Source: Betaproteobacteria bacterium UBA2293 (GTDB lineage Bacteria; Pseudomonadota; Gammaproteobacteria; Burkholderiales; Rhodocyclaceae). Taken from it: 11,041 nt of DNA. Below the pieces are notes generated by a model, which was not told the origin of the DNA, did not search any database, and saw only the letters and a program-made list of their open reading frames with translations. Of the stretch, positions 1-8,581 are shown in pieces (within the stretch, counting starts at the first letter, position 1; every line of letters starts with the position of its first letter). The stretch spans positions 177-11,217 of the forward strand of contig DDWF01000132.1 in NCBI GenBank assembly GCA_002345845.1. Direction: 5' to 3'. A program made the translations under genes and the position numbers.

Positions 1-443
1 ACCTCGATTTTCCAGCGGTTCTTCTCGGCAAAGCGCGCATACATGCGGAACAGGTCGCCGGCAAACAGCGCCGACTCGTCGCCACCGGTACCGGCGCGGA
101 TTTCCAGGATGACACTGCGCTCATCGTTGGGATCTTTCGGCAGCAGCAGTTTCTGCAGCTCGACTTCCAGTTCCGGCAGGCGCCCCTTGGCGGCGGCAAT
201 TTCCTCGGCGGCGAAATCGCGCATCTCCGGGTCGGCCAGCATGGCCTCGGCCTCGGCCAGGTCGTTTTCAGCCTGACGGAAGGCGCCGTACTGTATGACC
301 ACCGGCTCGATTTCCGCCCGTTCGCGCGACAGCTTGCGGAACTGCTCCATGTCGCCGGCTGCATCCGGTGCCGACAGCATGCGGTCGATGCCGTCGAGAC
401 GGTCGACCAGCAATTCGAGTTTCTGGCGGATGCTGTCCTTCAT
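1..443 (-). CDS. prfA: Peptide chain release factor 1 (RF1), 5' part only
   Basis: RF1 recognises UAA and UAG stop codons in the ribosomal A site and triggers release of the finished protein. The first 147 residues are visible, beginning [10 protein letters not shown]; the remaining roughly 210 residues, including the GGQ hydrolysis loop and the codon-recognition domain, lie beyond the left edge. The visible part matches the RF1 family from memory: the helical N-terminal domain (about residues 1-100), the [11 protein letters not shown] stretch (99-109), and the family block GTGGDE (118-123) followed by [16 protein letters not shown]. The ATG at 443 fits the usual RF1 N-terminus; its Shine-Dalgarno sequence is weak. 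hemA is commonly directly upstream of prfA, but here a plus-strand cyclase gene intervenes, so prfA probably needs its own promoter within 444-620. No disruption is visible in this part. Confidence 0.95.
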   Translation of the reverse strand, partial: MKDSIRQKLELLVDRLDGIDRMLSAPDAAGDMEQFRKLSRERAEIEPVVIQYGAFRQAENDLAEAEAMLADPEMRDFAAEEIAAAKGRLPELEVELQKLLLPKDPNDERSVILEIRAGTGGDESALFAGDLFRMYARFAEKNRWKIE

Positions 444-517
444 GTCGGGCGCACAGTGATCTTCGGATGGGGGCGCTATGGTACCCGAGAACACCTCCCG
501 TCGGCGATCGACGGTCA

Positions 518-546
518 TTGCTCGAACGACTACCAGATAGCATAAT
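518..546 (+). promoter_or_regulatory. Candidate sigma-70 promoter for the diguanylate cyclase gene
   Basis: TTGCTC at 518-523 and CATAAT at 541-546 are separated by 17 bp. The -10 box matches consensus at 5 of 6 positions and the -35 at 3 of 6. It lies about 75 bp upstream of the ATG at 621 in the prfA/cyclase divergent gap (444-620). I found no equally good promoter facing prfA; a TACCAT at 483-478 on the minus strand has no recognisable -35. Prediction from pattern only. Confidence 0.4.
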
Positions 547-620
547 CGGCGATCATTTCGAGCAGCGATCAGCCTTCCCTTCCCACCGCCGACCGACCAC
601 GCTCATTCCCCGACAGGCCG

Positions 621-2291
621 ATGTCCCACTCATTCCACTCCGTGATCGCACTGGCGGATAGCCTCGAACGCAACTGGCAAGCGTACCGTGAGCGCGGCGA
701 GTTCGACCTGTTCGTCGAATTCACCGTCTCCCTCAACGGCCTCACCGAACGTCTGCGCCGCCGCCAGATGCCAGGCCTCGTGCGTAGCTGCCAGGAGCTG
801 GAAAATGCCGCTCTGGCAATGTTCGGCGACAGCTCCCAGCACCCGATGGCCGTCGACCAGGCGAACGGCATCGAACGTCGCTTCGCCCAGCTACTCGGCG
901 AAATACGCCGCCAGCAACATCCCCTGCCGGCCCGCCGGCTGTCGGATGACAGTAGCGCCACAGCAGACGATGTCGTGGCCCGCCCCCGGCGCATCCTGAT
1001 CGTGGCCCCCGCCGGCCATGCGTGGACGGCCTCGCTGCAGGCACAACTGGCCTTTTTCGGCTTCACCACCGAACTGGCCGACTGGCAGTCGGCAGCAAAC
1101 CCGGTCGCCCCGCCACTGGCCATCCTCTTCGTGCCCGAACGCCCGGGCGGCGCTTACCCACCGAAGGCGGTGGCCAGCATCATGGCGCTGCGCACGCGCT
1201 TTCCGAACAGCTACTTCTATTGCCTGGCAGTACCCGAAAACCTGCAGAGCATGGTCCTCCTTCAGCGGGCGGGTGCCGATGCCTGCATCCCCGCCGACAG
1301 CGGCATCAGCGACATTCTCTCGCGCCTGCTCGACCTGGTCCGCCAGGAAGACATGGATGCTGATCGCGTCCTCGTCGTCGAGGACTCGGCCACCGCCTCC
1401 GCCCATGTCAGCCGCGCCCTGACCCAGCACGGCATCGACAGCCTGGTCATCGACGATCCGCGCAAGTTGCTCGAAGCCGTCGCCGACTACCGTCCGGATG
1501 CCATCCTGATGGACATGTACATGCCCTTCTGCAGTGGCATCGAAGCCACTGCCGCGCTGCGCCAGATCCCGGAATACCAGGCTCTGCCGGTGATCTACCT
1601 GTCGAGCGAGAGCGACATCGTGCAACAGGTCGAAGCCCTGCGCCTGGGCGGCGACCAGTTTCTGACCAAGCCGGCCAACCCGGTGCTGCTGGCCGCCGTG
1701 GTCAAGACCAAGATCGCCCGCTACCGCGAAATGCACCATGCCGGCCAACATGATGGCCTGACCGGCCTGCTCAATCATTCGACTGCCAAGATGCGCATCG
1801 AACAGATGTGCCAAAGCGCCAGAATGACTGGCCGCCTGGTTGTCGCCATGATCGATATCGACCGTTTCAAGCGCATCAACGACAATTATGGCCACCCGTT
1901 CGGCGACAAGGTGATCCGCAGCCTCGCCTGGCTGCTCCGCGGCCGCCTGCGCAATACCGACCTGATCGGCCGCTATGGCGGCGAGGAATTCATCGTTGCC
2001 CTGCCAGACATGGACATCAACGTGGCTCGCGAACAGCTCGACCGCATTCGCGAGGATTTCGCCGTCCTGCCGCACAGCCACGAAGAGGGTCCGCTGTTCG
2101 CCAGCTTCAGCTGCGGCCTGGCGACGCTGGCGGGTTTTGCCGACCCGGCGGCCCTAATCGGCGCCGCTGACGGCGTGCTGCTTGATGCCAAACGCCAGGG
2201 GCGCAACCGCGTGCTGGCCGCGCCAGAATGGTGGACGGCCAGCCTAATCGACCGAATGCAGATGGAAGAGCCGGCTGGCGGCTGTCTGTAG
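621..2291 (+). CDS. Response-regulator diguanylate cyclase (degenerate receiver, receiver, GGDEF)
   Basis: A 556-residue cytoplasmic protein predicted to make c-di-GMP from two GTP. Residues 1-110 are helical, with no HPt-type phosphorylatable His motif that I can see. Residues about 122-240 look like a receiver fold lacking the acidic pair and phospho-Asp. Residues about 249-365 form a canonical receiver: acidic pair E254/D255, phospho-acceptor D298 in LMDMYMP, S328 and K350 (LTKP). The GGDEF domain (about 376-533) has an intact GGEEF (453-457) and an RxxD inhibitory site (R444, D447) exactly five residues before it, so activity with product inhibition is expected. The overall plan resembles PleD, which has two receivers and then GGDEF. 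No transmembrane segment is seen. The gene lies between hemA and prfA on the opposite strand, and its last 48 bp overlap the end of hemA. The ATG at 621 has only a weak ribosome-binding site. The partner kinase is not in the window. Confidence 0.9.
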   Translation: MSHSFHSVIALADSLERNWQAYRERGEFDLFVEFTVSLNGLTERLRRRQMPGLVRSCQELENAALAMFGDSSQHPMAVDQANGIERRFAQLLGEIRRQQHPLPARRLSDDSSATADDVVARPRRILIVAPAGHAWTASLQAQLAFFGFTTELADWQSAANPVAPPLAILFVPERPGGAYPPKAVASIMALRTRFPNSYFYCLAVPENLQSMVLLQRAGADACIPADSGISDILSRLLDLVRQEDMDADRVLVVEDSATASAHVSRALTQHGIDSLVIDDPRKLLEAVADYRPDAILMDMYMPFCSGIEATAALRQIPEYQALPVIYLSSESDIVQQVEALRLGGDQFLTKPANPVLLAAVVKTKIARYREMHHAGQHDGLTGLLNHSTAKMRIEQMCQSARMTGRLVVAMIDIDRFKRINDNYGHPFGDKVIRSLAWLLRGRLRNTDLIGRYGGEEFIVALPDMDINVAREQLDRIREDFAVLPHSHEEGPLFASFSCGLATLAGFADPAALIGAADGVLLDAKRQGRNRVLAAPEWWTASLIDRMQMEEPAGGCL

Positions 2292-3494
2292 TTCGCTGCG
2301 ATCGCCGCCTTCAGCCTGCTTCAGGGCTTGCGTCGGGGCGTGCAGGAACTTGTTGGTCAGGCGCAGCGACAACTGCTCGACGACCTTTTCCGGCGCCTCG
2401 CCACGGGCCAGCAGCTTCATCGCGTGCTCGATCTCGTGACGGCGCATACGTTCGGCCGAGTCGCGCAGCGAACGGATCACCGGCACAGTATCGCGGGCCG
2501 ACAGCCAGCCGAGGAAGTCATCGACCCGGTTGGCGATGATGGCTTCGGCCTCGACCACGGCGGCCTGCCGCGACTCGAGGCCGCTCTCGACGACCTGGGC
2601 CAGATCATCGACGGTGTACAGGAAGACGTCATCGAGTTCGCCGACCTCTTCCTCGATGTCGCGCGGCACGGCCAGGTCAACCATGAACATCGGCCGATGG
2701 CGGCGCGCCTTGACCGCCCGCTCGATCATGCCCAGGCCGATGATCGGCAGTGGGCTGGCGGTGCAGGAAACGACGATGTCGTGACGGGCGATATGCTCGG
2801 CCAGATCATCAAGACGAATGGCCGTGCCGTTGTAGCGGTCGGCCAGCACCCGGCCGCGCTCCAGGGTGCGGTTGGCGATGGTCACCGCTTTCGGCTGGCG
2901 GGCGCAGAAGTGGGCGGCACACAGTTCGATCATTTCGCCAGCGCCGATGAAGATGATGCGCTGCTCCTCGATCGACTCGAAGATGCGTTCGGCCAGATGC
3001 ACGCCGGCGGCGGCCATGGAGACGATGTTGGCGCCGATGGCGGTGGTGCTGCGCACCTCCTTGGCGACCGAAAAGGAGCGCTGGAACAGCTTGTGCAACT
3101 GCGTGCCGAGCGTGCCGCTCTCCTCGGCAACACGCACCGCGTCCTTCATCTGGCCGAGGATTTGCGGCTCGCCGATGACCATCGAGTCGAGGCCACAGGC
3201 GACGCGGAAGGCGTGGCGGATGGCTTCCGGCTGATTGTGCGTATACAGATAGGGGGCCAGTTCGCTGCGTTCGATCTGGTGATAGCTGCTCAACCAGTCG
3301 ATGACGGCCTCCGGCGTCTCGGCGGCGCAGTAAATTTCCGTCCGGTTGCAGGTGGACAGGATGGCCACTTCCTTGACCGGCTGGTTGCGCGTCAGATCGG
3401 CCAGCGCGTGCGACAGTTTTTCGGCGCCAAACGCCACGCGCTCACGGATGGCGAGCGGGGCGGAGTGATGATTGATGCCGAGGGTAAAGATCAC
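2244..3494 (-). CDS. hemA: Glutamyl-tRNA reductase
   Basis: HemA reduces glutamyl-tRNA(Glu) with NADPH to glutamate-1-semialdehyde, the first committed step of C5-pathway tetrapyrrole (heme, siroheme, B12) synthesis in the cytoplasm. The 416-residue length is normal. Visible hallmarks are the N-terminal [18 protein letters not shown], the catalytic block STCNRTE with nucleophile Cys49, H94 followed by [19 protein letters not shown] (101-119), the NADPH-binding GAGEM (184-188), [10 protein letters not shown] (271-280), and the helical C-terminal dimerisation domain. The start codon is GTG at 3494; no in-frame ATG lies just upstream, and the N-terminus aligns with the family there. A perfect TATAAT lies 33 bp upstream. 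The gene follows cysA (73-bp gap) and converges with the cyclase gene, overlapping it by 48 bp. Siroheme made by this pathway serves sulfite reduction, so proximity to the sulfate importer may be meaningful or chance. Confidence 0.97.
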   Translation of the reverse strand: MIFTLGINHHSAPLAIRERVAFGAEKLSHALADLTRNQPVKEVAILSTCNRTEIYCAAETPEAVIDWLSSYHQIERSELAPYLYTHNQPEAIRHAFRVACGLDSMVIGEPQILGQMKDAVRVAEESGTLGTQLHKLFQRSFSVAKEVRSTTAIGANIVSMAAAGVHLAERIFESIEEQRIIFIGAGEMIELCAAHFCARQPKAVTIANRTLERGRVLADRYNGTAIRLDDLAEHIARHDIVVSCTASPLPIIGLGMIERAVKARRHRPMFMVDLAVPRDIEEEVGELDDVFLYTVDDLAQVVESGLESRQAAVVEAEAIIANRVDDFLGWLSARDTVPVIRSLRDSAERMRRHEIEHAMKLLARGEAPEKVVEQLSLRLTNKFLHAPTQALKQAEGGDRSELQTAASRLFHLHSVD

Positions 3495-3527
3495 CGGGTT
3501 GGGCTGGGGCGCACGAAGTGGGGGCCG

Positions 3528-3533
3528 ATTATA
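3528..3533 (-). promoter_or_regulatory. hemA promoter -10 box
   Basis: On the minus strand this reads TATAAT, a perfect sigma-70 -10 element, 33 bp before the hemA GTG, which implies a short leader of about 25-28 nt. The position 17 bp upstream (3551-3556, GAAGGG on the minus strand) is a poor -35, so the promoter may be activator-dependent or weak. A small palindrome, GGCCT-N4-AGGCC (3539-3552), lies in the spacer and could be an operator. hemA therefore probably has its own promoter rather than relying only on cysA readthrough. Confidence 0.5.
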
Positions 3534-3567
3534 GCACCGGCCTTCCGAGGCCCTTCCTTGCCCTGGA

Positions 3568-4634
<1,067 letters not shown>

Positions 4635-4635
<1 letters not shown>

Positions 4636-5498
4636 CAGGTTTTCTCCGGGGCCAGCACCGCGTTCAGCATTTCCGTCTCCTTCTTCATCCGCCATTCGAC
4701 GATGGTCTTGGCGACCAGGGTGACCATGGCCAGCAGGGCGAGCACGGATGCCGCGGCGAAGGCGCCGATGGCGTTGTATTCGTTGTGGAGGATCTCGACA
4801 TGCAGCGGCAGGGTGTTGGTCTCGCCGCGGATGTGGCCGGAGACCACCGACACGGCGCCGAACTCGCCCATCGCCCGGGCATTCGACAGGATCACGCCAT
4901 AGAGCAGACCCCACTTGATGTTGGGCAGCGTCACCCGCCAGAACATCTGGAAACCGGAGGCGCCGAGCGACACCGCCGCCTCTTCCTCGTCCCTGCCCTG
5001 CGACTGCATCAGCGGGATCAGCTCGCGGGCGATGAAGGGGAAGGTGATGAACAGGGTCGCCAGGATCATGCCGGGGATGGCGAAGATGATCTTGATGTCG
5101 TGCTCGGACAGCCACGGGCCGAAGGTGCCTTGGGCGCCGAAGATGAGGATGAAGATCAGGCCGGCGACCACCGGCGAGACGGCGAAGGGCAGGTCGATCA
5201 GCGTGATCAGCAGGCTCTTGCCCTTGAACTCGAACTTGGCAATGGCCCAGGCAGCGGCAACGCCGAAGGCGATGTTGAAGGGCAGCACGGCAACGGCGAT
5301 GACGATGGTCAGCCAGACCGCCGACAGCGTTTCCGGCTCCTGCAGTGCCGCCACGTACAGCGGCCAGCCCTGGGCCAGGGCCTCGACGAACACCGCCAGC
5401 AGCGGCAGGCAGAGGAAGAAGAACAGGAAGCCGAGGCCGAGCGTCAGCAGCGTATAGCGGACCCAGGCCGGTTCCTGGGTGGCGCGCGTCGATTTCAT
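4635..5498 (-). CDS. cysW: Sulfate/thiosulfate ABC importer, permease subunit CysW
   Basis: The 287-residue inner-membrane permease pairs with CysT to form the transport channel. The sequence shows about six hydrophobic segments, roughly at residues 16-40, 62-86, 102-121, 137-160, 198-219 and 243-265. The binding-protein-dependent permease EAA loop, [19 protein letters not shown] (172-190), contacts CysA. It is followed by [15 protein letters not shown], typical of CysW. The ATG at 5498 was chosen because it overlaps the cysT stop by 4 nt (ATGA) and gives the usual length; a longer open frame upstream adds 24 residues that run into cysT. The stop overlaps the cysA start by one base. Third gene of the operon. 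Confidence 0.95.
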
Positions 5499-6367
5499 GG
5501 CGCGCCTCCGGCCCTGGCGGCGGCCACTTCCAGCGGCTCGCTGTGCTTGTGGCGGTTGGCCGTCCACCACTGCAGCACGTTGATGGCCAGCAGCAGCACG
5601 AAGGAAATGGCGAGCATGACCACGGCCAGCGCCGTGGCGCCGAGCACGTCGTATTGTTCAAGCTTGGAGATGATCAGCAGCGGTACGATTTCGGAAATCA
5701 GCGGCAGGTTGCCGGCGATGAAGATGACCGAACCGAACTCGCCGAGCGCCCGGGCAAAGGCCAGGGCGAAGCCGGTCAGCAGCGCCGGGAAGATGGCCGG
5801 GAAAATGATCCGGGTGAAGGTCTGGCCGCGCGAGGCGCCGAGCGAGGCAGCGGCCTCCTCGACTTCGGTCTCGATGTCTTCGATCACCGGCTGCAGCGTC
5901 CGTACAACGAACGGCAGGGTGATGAAGGTCAGCGCCACAACAATACCGACCGGCGTGTAGGCGACCTTGAAGCCGAGCGGTTCGAGATGGCTGCCGAGCC
6001 AGCCGTTGCCGGCGTACAGCGTCGCCAGCGTGATGCCGGCGACGGCGGTGGGCAGGGCGAACGGCAGGTCCACCAGGGCATCGACGAAACGCTTGCCGGG
6101 AAAGGAATAGCGGACCAGGATCCAGGCCACGATCAGGCCGAACACGGCGTTGATACCGGCGGCCAGCAACGACGAGACGAAAGTCACGCGAAAGGCGGCC
6201 AGCGAGCGCTCGCCAAGGGCGATGTCGATGATCTGCATGAAGCCCAGTTCGGAGGCTTTCAGGATCAGTCCGCCGAGCGGCAGCAGAATCAGCAGCGACA
6301 GGTAAACCAGCGTGTAGCCGAGGGCCAGGCCGAAGCCGGGCAACACGCGAGGGGATTTGGCAGACAT
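5495..6367 (-). CDS. cysT: Sulfate/thiosulfate ABC importer, permease subunit CysT (CysU)
   Basis: The 290-residue inner-membrane permease is the partner of CysW. Hydrophobic segments lie at about residues 11-36, 60-86, 100-119, 136-158, 193-219 and 243-266. The EAA loop, [19 protein letters not shown] (170-188), and [14 protein letters not shown] (207-220) are hallmarks of CysT. The ATG at 6367 ([11 protein letters not shown]) is preferred over an in-frame ATG 36 bp upstream: it is preceded by a purine-rich AGAAGAGA that can act as ribosome-binding site, and the N-terminus matches the family's short cytoplasmic lead before the first membrane helix. It lies 60 bp after cysP, across a stem-loop, and overlaps cysW by 4 nt. 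Confidence 0.94.
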   Translation of the reverse strand: MSAKSPRVLPGFGLALGYTLVYLSLLILLPLGGLILKASELGFMQIIDIALGERSLAAFRVTFVSSLLAAGINAVFGLIVAWILVRYSFPGKRFVDALVDLPFALPTAVAGITLATLYAGNGWLGSHLEPLGFKVAYTPVGIVVALTFITLPFVVRTLQPVIEDIETEVEEAAASLGASRGQTFTRIIFPAIFPALLTGFALAFARALGEFGSVIFIAGNLPLISEIVPLLIISKLEQYDVLGATALAVVMLAISFVLLLAINVLQWWTANRHKHSEPLEVAAARAGGAP

Positions 6368-6388
6368 TCGTCTCTTCTCTTGGCGACG

Positions 6389-6422
6389 GCTGGCGCCCTC
6401 CACCTGCGCGGAAGGCGCCAGC
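6389..6422 (-). other. Intercistronic stem-loop between cysP and cysT
   Basis: GCTGGCGCC (6389-6397) and GGCGCCAGC (6414-6422) form a perfect 9-bp stem around a 16-nt loop that can pair further after one mismatch. It starts 5 nt after the cysP stop. No T-run follows on the minus strand, so it is not a standard terminator. Such hairpins after the binding-protein gene of ABC operons commonly protect the upstream mRNA or partly reduce downstream expression, which would give more binding protein than permease. That role is inferred. Confidence 0.6.
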
Positions 6423-6427
6423 GGCTC

Positions 6428-7426
6428 TTACTTGGCGACGTAAACCTTGTCGAAGCTGCCGCCGTCCTTGAAGTGCGTGACGAAGGCCTTGCTGGCGCCG
6501 CCGAACACCTCATCGACGGTGAAAGTCTTCACCGGCGGGAAGAAATGGGCGTATTTCTTCAGGATTTCCGGATCGCGCGGGCGCAGATAGTTCAACGCGG
6601 CATTTTCCTGCCCCTCCTTCGACCACAGGTATTCCAGATAGGCCGTCGCCTGCTTGCGCGTCCCCTTCTTGTCCACCACCTTGTCGACGATGGCCACCGG
6701 GAACTCGGTCTGCATGGTCAGGCTGGGCAGCACGACCTCGAACTCGCCCTTGCCGAATTCCTTGGCGATCATTTCGGCCTCGGATTCGAAGGTGATCAGT
6801 ACGTCGCCGATGCGTCGCTGCATGAAGGTGGTGGTGGCATCGCGGCCACCGGCGGCGAACAGCGGCGCATTCTTCAGCAGCTTGCCGAGGAATTCCTGTG
6901 CCTTCTGCTCATTGCCACCCGGCTGCTTGAGTGCCCAGGCCCAGGCCGACAGATAGGTGTTGCGGCCGTTACCGGTGTTCTTCGGATGCGGCATGATGAC
7001 CTGCACACCCGGTGCAACCAGATCGGCCCAGTCCTTCAGATTCTTCGGATTGCCCTTGCGGACGATGAAGACCATCGCCGAGGTATAGGGCGAGGCGCTG
7101 TTGGGGAATTTCTTCGCCCAGTCCTTGGCCACCAGCCCCTTCTCCACCAGAAACTCGATGTCGTTGACCTGGTTCATGGTCACCACGTCGGCCTCCAGAC
7201 CATCAGCAACAGCACGTACCTGCTTGCTCGACCCGGCATGCGACTGCTTCAGCTCCAGCGATTCGCCGGTCTTCGCCTTCCAGTGCTTCTGGAACAGCGG
7301 GTTGTAATCCTTGTACACATCGCGGGCAACGTCGTAAGAAACGTTGAGCAACGTGGCATCGGCAACGGCGGCACTGGCGACCAGGCTGAGCAGCAGGGCG
7401 GACAGGGATTTGCGGATAGGTTTCAT
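6428..7426 (-). CDS. cysP: Periplasmic sulfate/thiosulfate-binding protein
   Basis: A 332-residue precursor of the periplasmic receptor that delivers sulfate or thiosulfate to CysTWA. It has a Sec signal peptide (MKPIRKS, then a hydrophobic core, probable cleavage after ADA at residue 24). The mature protein opens TLLNVSYDVARDVY. Family motifs are QSHAGSSKQ (61-69), YTSAMVFIVRKGNPKN (114-129), GGRDATTTF (193-201), IGDVLITFESE (206-216), EFPVAIVDK (241-249) and LRPRDPEI (281-288). Several of these (DVVTMNQV, GGRxATTTF, FESE, EFPVA) resemble E. coli CysP more than Sbp as I recall them. The region GNGRNTYLSAW (152-162) lacks the Trp of Sbp's SGGARW. Hence cysP is preferred over sbp, though true preference between sulfate and thiosulfate cannot be read. 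The ATG at 7426 has a clear GGAGA ribosome-binding site 8 nt upstream. First gene of the operon. Confidence 0.93.
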   Translation of the reverse strand: MKPIRKSLSALLLSLVASAAVADATLLNVSYDVARDVYKDYNPLFQKHWKAKTGESLELKQSHAGSSKQVRAVADGLEADVVTMNQVNDIEFLVEKGLVAKDWAKKFPNSASPYTSAMVFIVRKGNPKNLKDWADLVAPGVQVIMPHPKNTGNGRNTYLSAWAWALKQPGGNEQKAQEFLGKLLKNAPLFAAGGRDATTTFMQRRIGDVLITFESEAEMIAKEFGKGEFEVVLPSLTMQTEFPVAIVDKVVDKKGTRKQATAYLEYLWSKEGQENAALNYLRPRDPEILKKYAHFFPPVKTFTVDEVFGGASKAFVTHFKDGGSFDKVYVAK

Positions 7427-7471
7427 GGCGGTTCTCCAGATAATCGTCTGGCCGCACTTTAATGGAGAGAG

Positions 7472-7477
7472 TTTATA
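7472..7477 (-). promoter_or_regulatory. Candidate -10 box of the cysPTWA promoter
   Basis: TATAAA on the minus strand, 45 bp before the cysP start, lies in an AT-rich patch that stands out from the GC-rich surroundings. The expected -35 position (7495-7500, AATCAA on the minus strand) is poor, as is usual for promoters that need an activator such as CysB. Assignment by pattern and position only. Confidence 0.4.
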
Positions 7478-7502
7478 ACCCCAAAGACAACAATTTGATT
7501 TA

Positions 7503-7523
7503 GTTATTTCAATTTCGAATAAC
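7503..7523 (-). promoter_or_regulatory. Inverted repeat, candidate LysR-type (CysB/Cbl) operator
   Basis: GTTATT (7503-7508) and AATAAC (7518-7523) are a perfect inverted repeat with a 9-bp spacer, and the core contains the T-N11-A pattern of LysR-family sites. If transcription starts near 7465, the repeat lies at about -38 to -58, a normal position for a LysR-type activator. Sulfate uptake operons in proteobacteria are commonly activated by CysB, so CysB or Cbl is the likely ligand by inference. The site is also about 95 bp upstream of the divergent Pal-like gene and could affect it. Confidence 0.45.
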
Positions 7524-7617
7524 CAATGGCCGATAGCCTAGCCCAACCCCTGCTTCTCTGTTCCGCCGCCGCCCGAGCAGCTATCATTCGCCATCCTTCA
7601 CGCTGCCCACGACAACA

Positions 7618-8199
7618 ATGCGCCCCTCACTGCCCGCCATGCTCCTGCTCTCCGCCCTGCTGGCGGCCTGCTCCACCTCGCGCGCCCCCCAGCAAAGCCA
7701 GCATATCGCCCAGGACGGCCCGCTCAAGGTACATCCGGGTCTTCTCGGCCAGCCGGTGCCGGCCGAACTGGCCCCTATCCCGGCTCCCGTCCCGGCAGCG
7801 GCGACCGCCACTCCGGCCAGCGAGACGCCGGCAGCGATCCGCATGGATCAGGATGGCCTGCGCACCCAGCGCAGTGTCTATTTCGATTACAACAGCGCCG
7901 GCCTGAAGAGCGACTACGATCCGGCGCTGCGCGCCCACGCCCGCTACCTGGCGGCCAATCCGCAGGCACGTGTACGCATTGAGGGCCATGCCGACGAGCG
8001 CGGCAGCGCCGGTTTCAACCTGCGCCTGGGCGAGCGCCGCGCCGCCACCGTGCGCGCTACGCTGCTTGCTCATGGCGCGCAGAAGCAGCAGGTAAGAATC
8101 AAATCCCTGGGCAAGTCGCAACCCAAACTGAAAGGCAGCGACGAGCAATCGTGGGCGGAAAACCGCCGCGCCGACGTGATCTACGAAATCGAAAAGTAG
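7618..8199 (+). CDS. Pal-like OmpA-family outer-membrane lipoprotein
   Basis: A 193-residue lipoprotein predicted to bind peptidoglycan from the outer membrane. The N-terminus has a lipoprotein signal ending in lipobox LAAC (15-18). Cys18 is followed by Ser, so outer-membrane sorting is expected. Residues 19-80 are an Ala/Pro-rich tether. The OmpA_C domain spans about 84-193: SVYFDYNSAGLKSDYD, then GHADERGSAGFNLRLGERRA (123-142), where D126 and R141 match the two diaminopimelate-binding residues of OmpA/Pal, then SLGKSQPKLKG and ENRRADVIYE. The domain resembles Pal strongly, but no tolB or ybgF flanks it, so it is probably an accessory paralogue of the tol-pal copy. It stands alone between divergent cysP and a convergent small gene. 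The ribosome-binding site is weak. Possible promoters are TATCAT at 7582-7587 or TTGATT/AATAAC (7495-7500 and 7518-7523); neither is strong. A strong terminator follows. Confidence 0.88.
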   Translation: MRPSLPAMLLLSALLAACSTSRAPQQSQHIAQDGPLKVHPGLLGQPVPAELAPIPAPVPAAATATPASETPAAIRMDQDGLRTQRSVYFDYNSAGLKSDYDPALRAHARYLAANPQARVRIEGHADERGSAGFNLRLGERRAATVRATLLAHGAQKQQVRIKSLGKSQPKLKGSDEQSWAENRRADVIYEIEK

Positions 8200-8214
8200 T
8201 CGTCGTAGCTGCAA

Positions 8215-8249
8215 GCAAAAGGCCCTGCCATCCCGGCAGGGCCTTTTGC
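8215..8249. terminator. Bidirectional intrinsic terminator
   Basis: A perfect 15-bp stem (8215-8229 with 8235-8249) surrounds the loop ATCCC. Its A-run on the left arm and T-run on the right arm make it work in either direction. It begins 15 nt after the stop of the Pal-like gene and lies 23 nt past the stop of the minus-strand small gene, so it can end both convergent transcripts. Confidence 0.88.
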
Positions 8250-8272
8250 ATTGATGACGGGGAAGCGCGCCC

Positions 8273-8476
8273 TCAGTGCTGCCCGGTTTCCTCCATCAGC
8301 TTGCCACGCAGGCAGGCCAGCCACTCGGAAAACGGGATTTCATGCACATCGGGCTGCCGGCGCTCGACCGTGCGGCGGCGCTCACGCCAACCATTCGGCG
8401 GCCCCAGTTCAGAGCGCCGTCGGTCATTGCCTTCCCGTTTGTCAGTCTTGCCACGCATTTTTGTTTGTTTCTCCAT
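8273..8476 (-). CDS. Small, highly basic protein of unknown function
   Basis: A 67-residue reading frame starting MEKQTKMRGKTDKREG. It is very rich in Arg, Lys and Glu. The middle holds the block GPPNGWRERRRTVERR (37-52) with paired ERR motifs, followed by a more hydrophobic tail, IPFSEWLACLRGKLMEE. No signal peptide or membrane segment is seen. I do not recognise a named family, though Arg-rich small proteins of this look occur in betaproteobacteria. Support for coding: the frame ends just before a shared terminator and fills the gap between two convergently arranged units. Against: there is no strong ribosome-binding site, and the frame is open a further 33 codons upstream without a better start. 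It could be nucleic-acid-binding, but this is speculative. The upstream stretch 8477-8581 shows no other gene. Confidence 0.5.
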   Translation of the reverse strand: MEKQTKMRGKTDKREGNDRRRSELGPPNGWRERRRTVERRQPDVHEIPFSEWLACLRGKLMEETGQH

Positions 8477-8581
8477 ACCCGCCCGCCGAACACCCCGGCC
8501 CGTATGGCTTGACTGTAGGTCAGCCGGCGAGCCAGGACAGTGAAATAGCTCACGCCCGCCGAAAAACACCCGCATGGCATA

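Noticed and set aside
444..620. Riboswitch or small RNA in the prfA/cyclase gap
   Set aside because: I looked for a c-di-GMP riboswitch-like fold or a strong terminator and saw none; only a candidate promoter is supportable.
891..2081. Open frame of 396 codons on the minus strand opposite the cyclase gene
   Set aside because: The cyclase frame carries intact receiver and GGDEF motifs; the opposite frame is Val/Asp/His-rich with no recognisable motif.
5345..7462. Long open frame of 705 codons on the plus strand opposite cysT/cysP
   Set aside because: It is exactly antisense to clearly recognisable CysT, CysP and part of CysW, has low-complexity composition rich in Gln, Gly, Arg and Asp, and shows no known domain. 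Long antisense frames are a normal effect of high GC at codon third positions.
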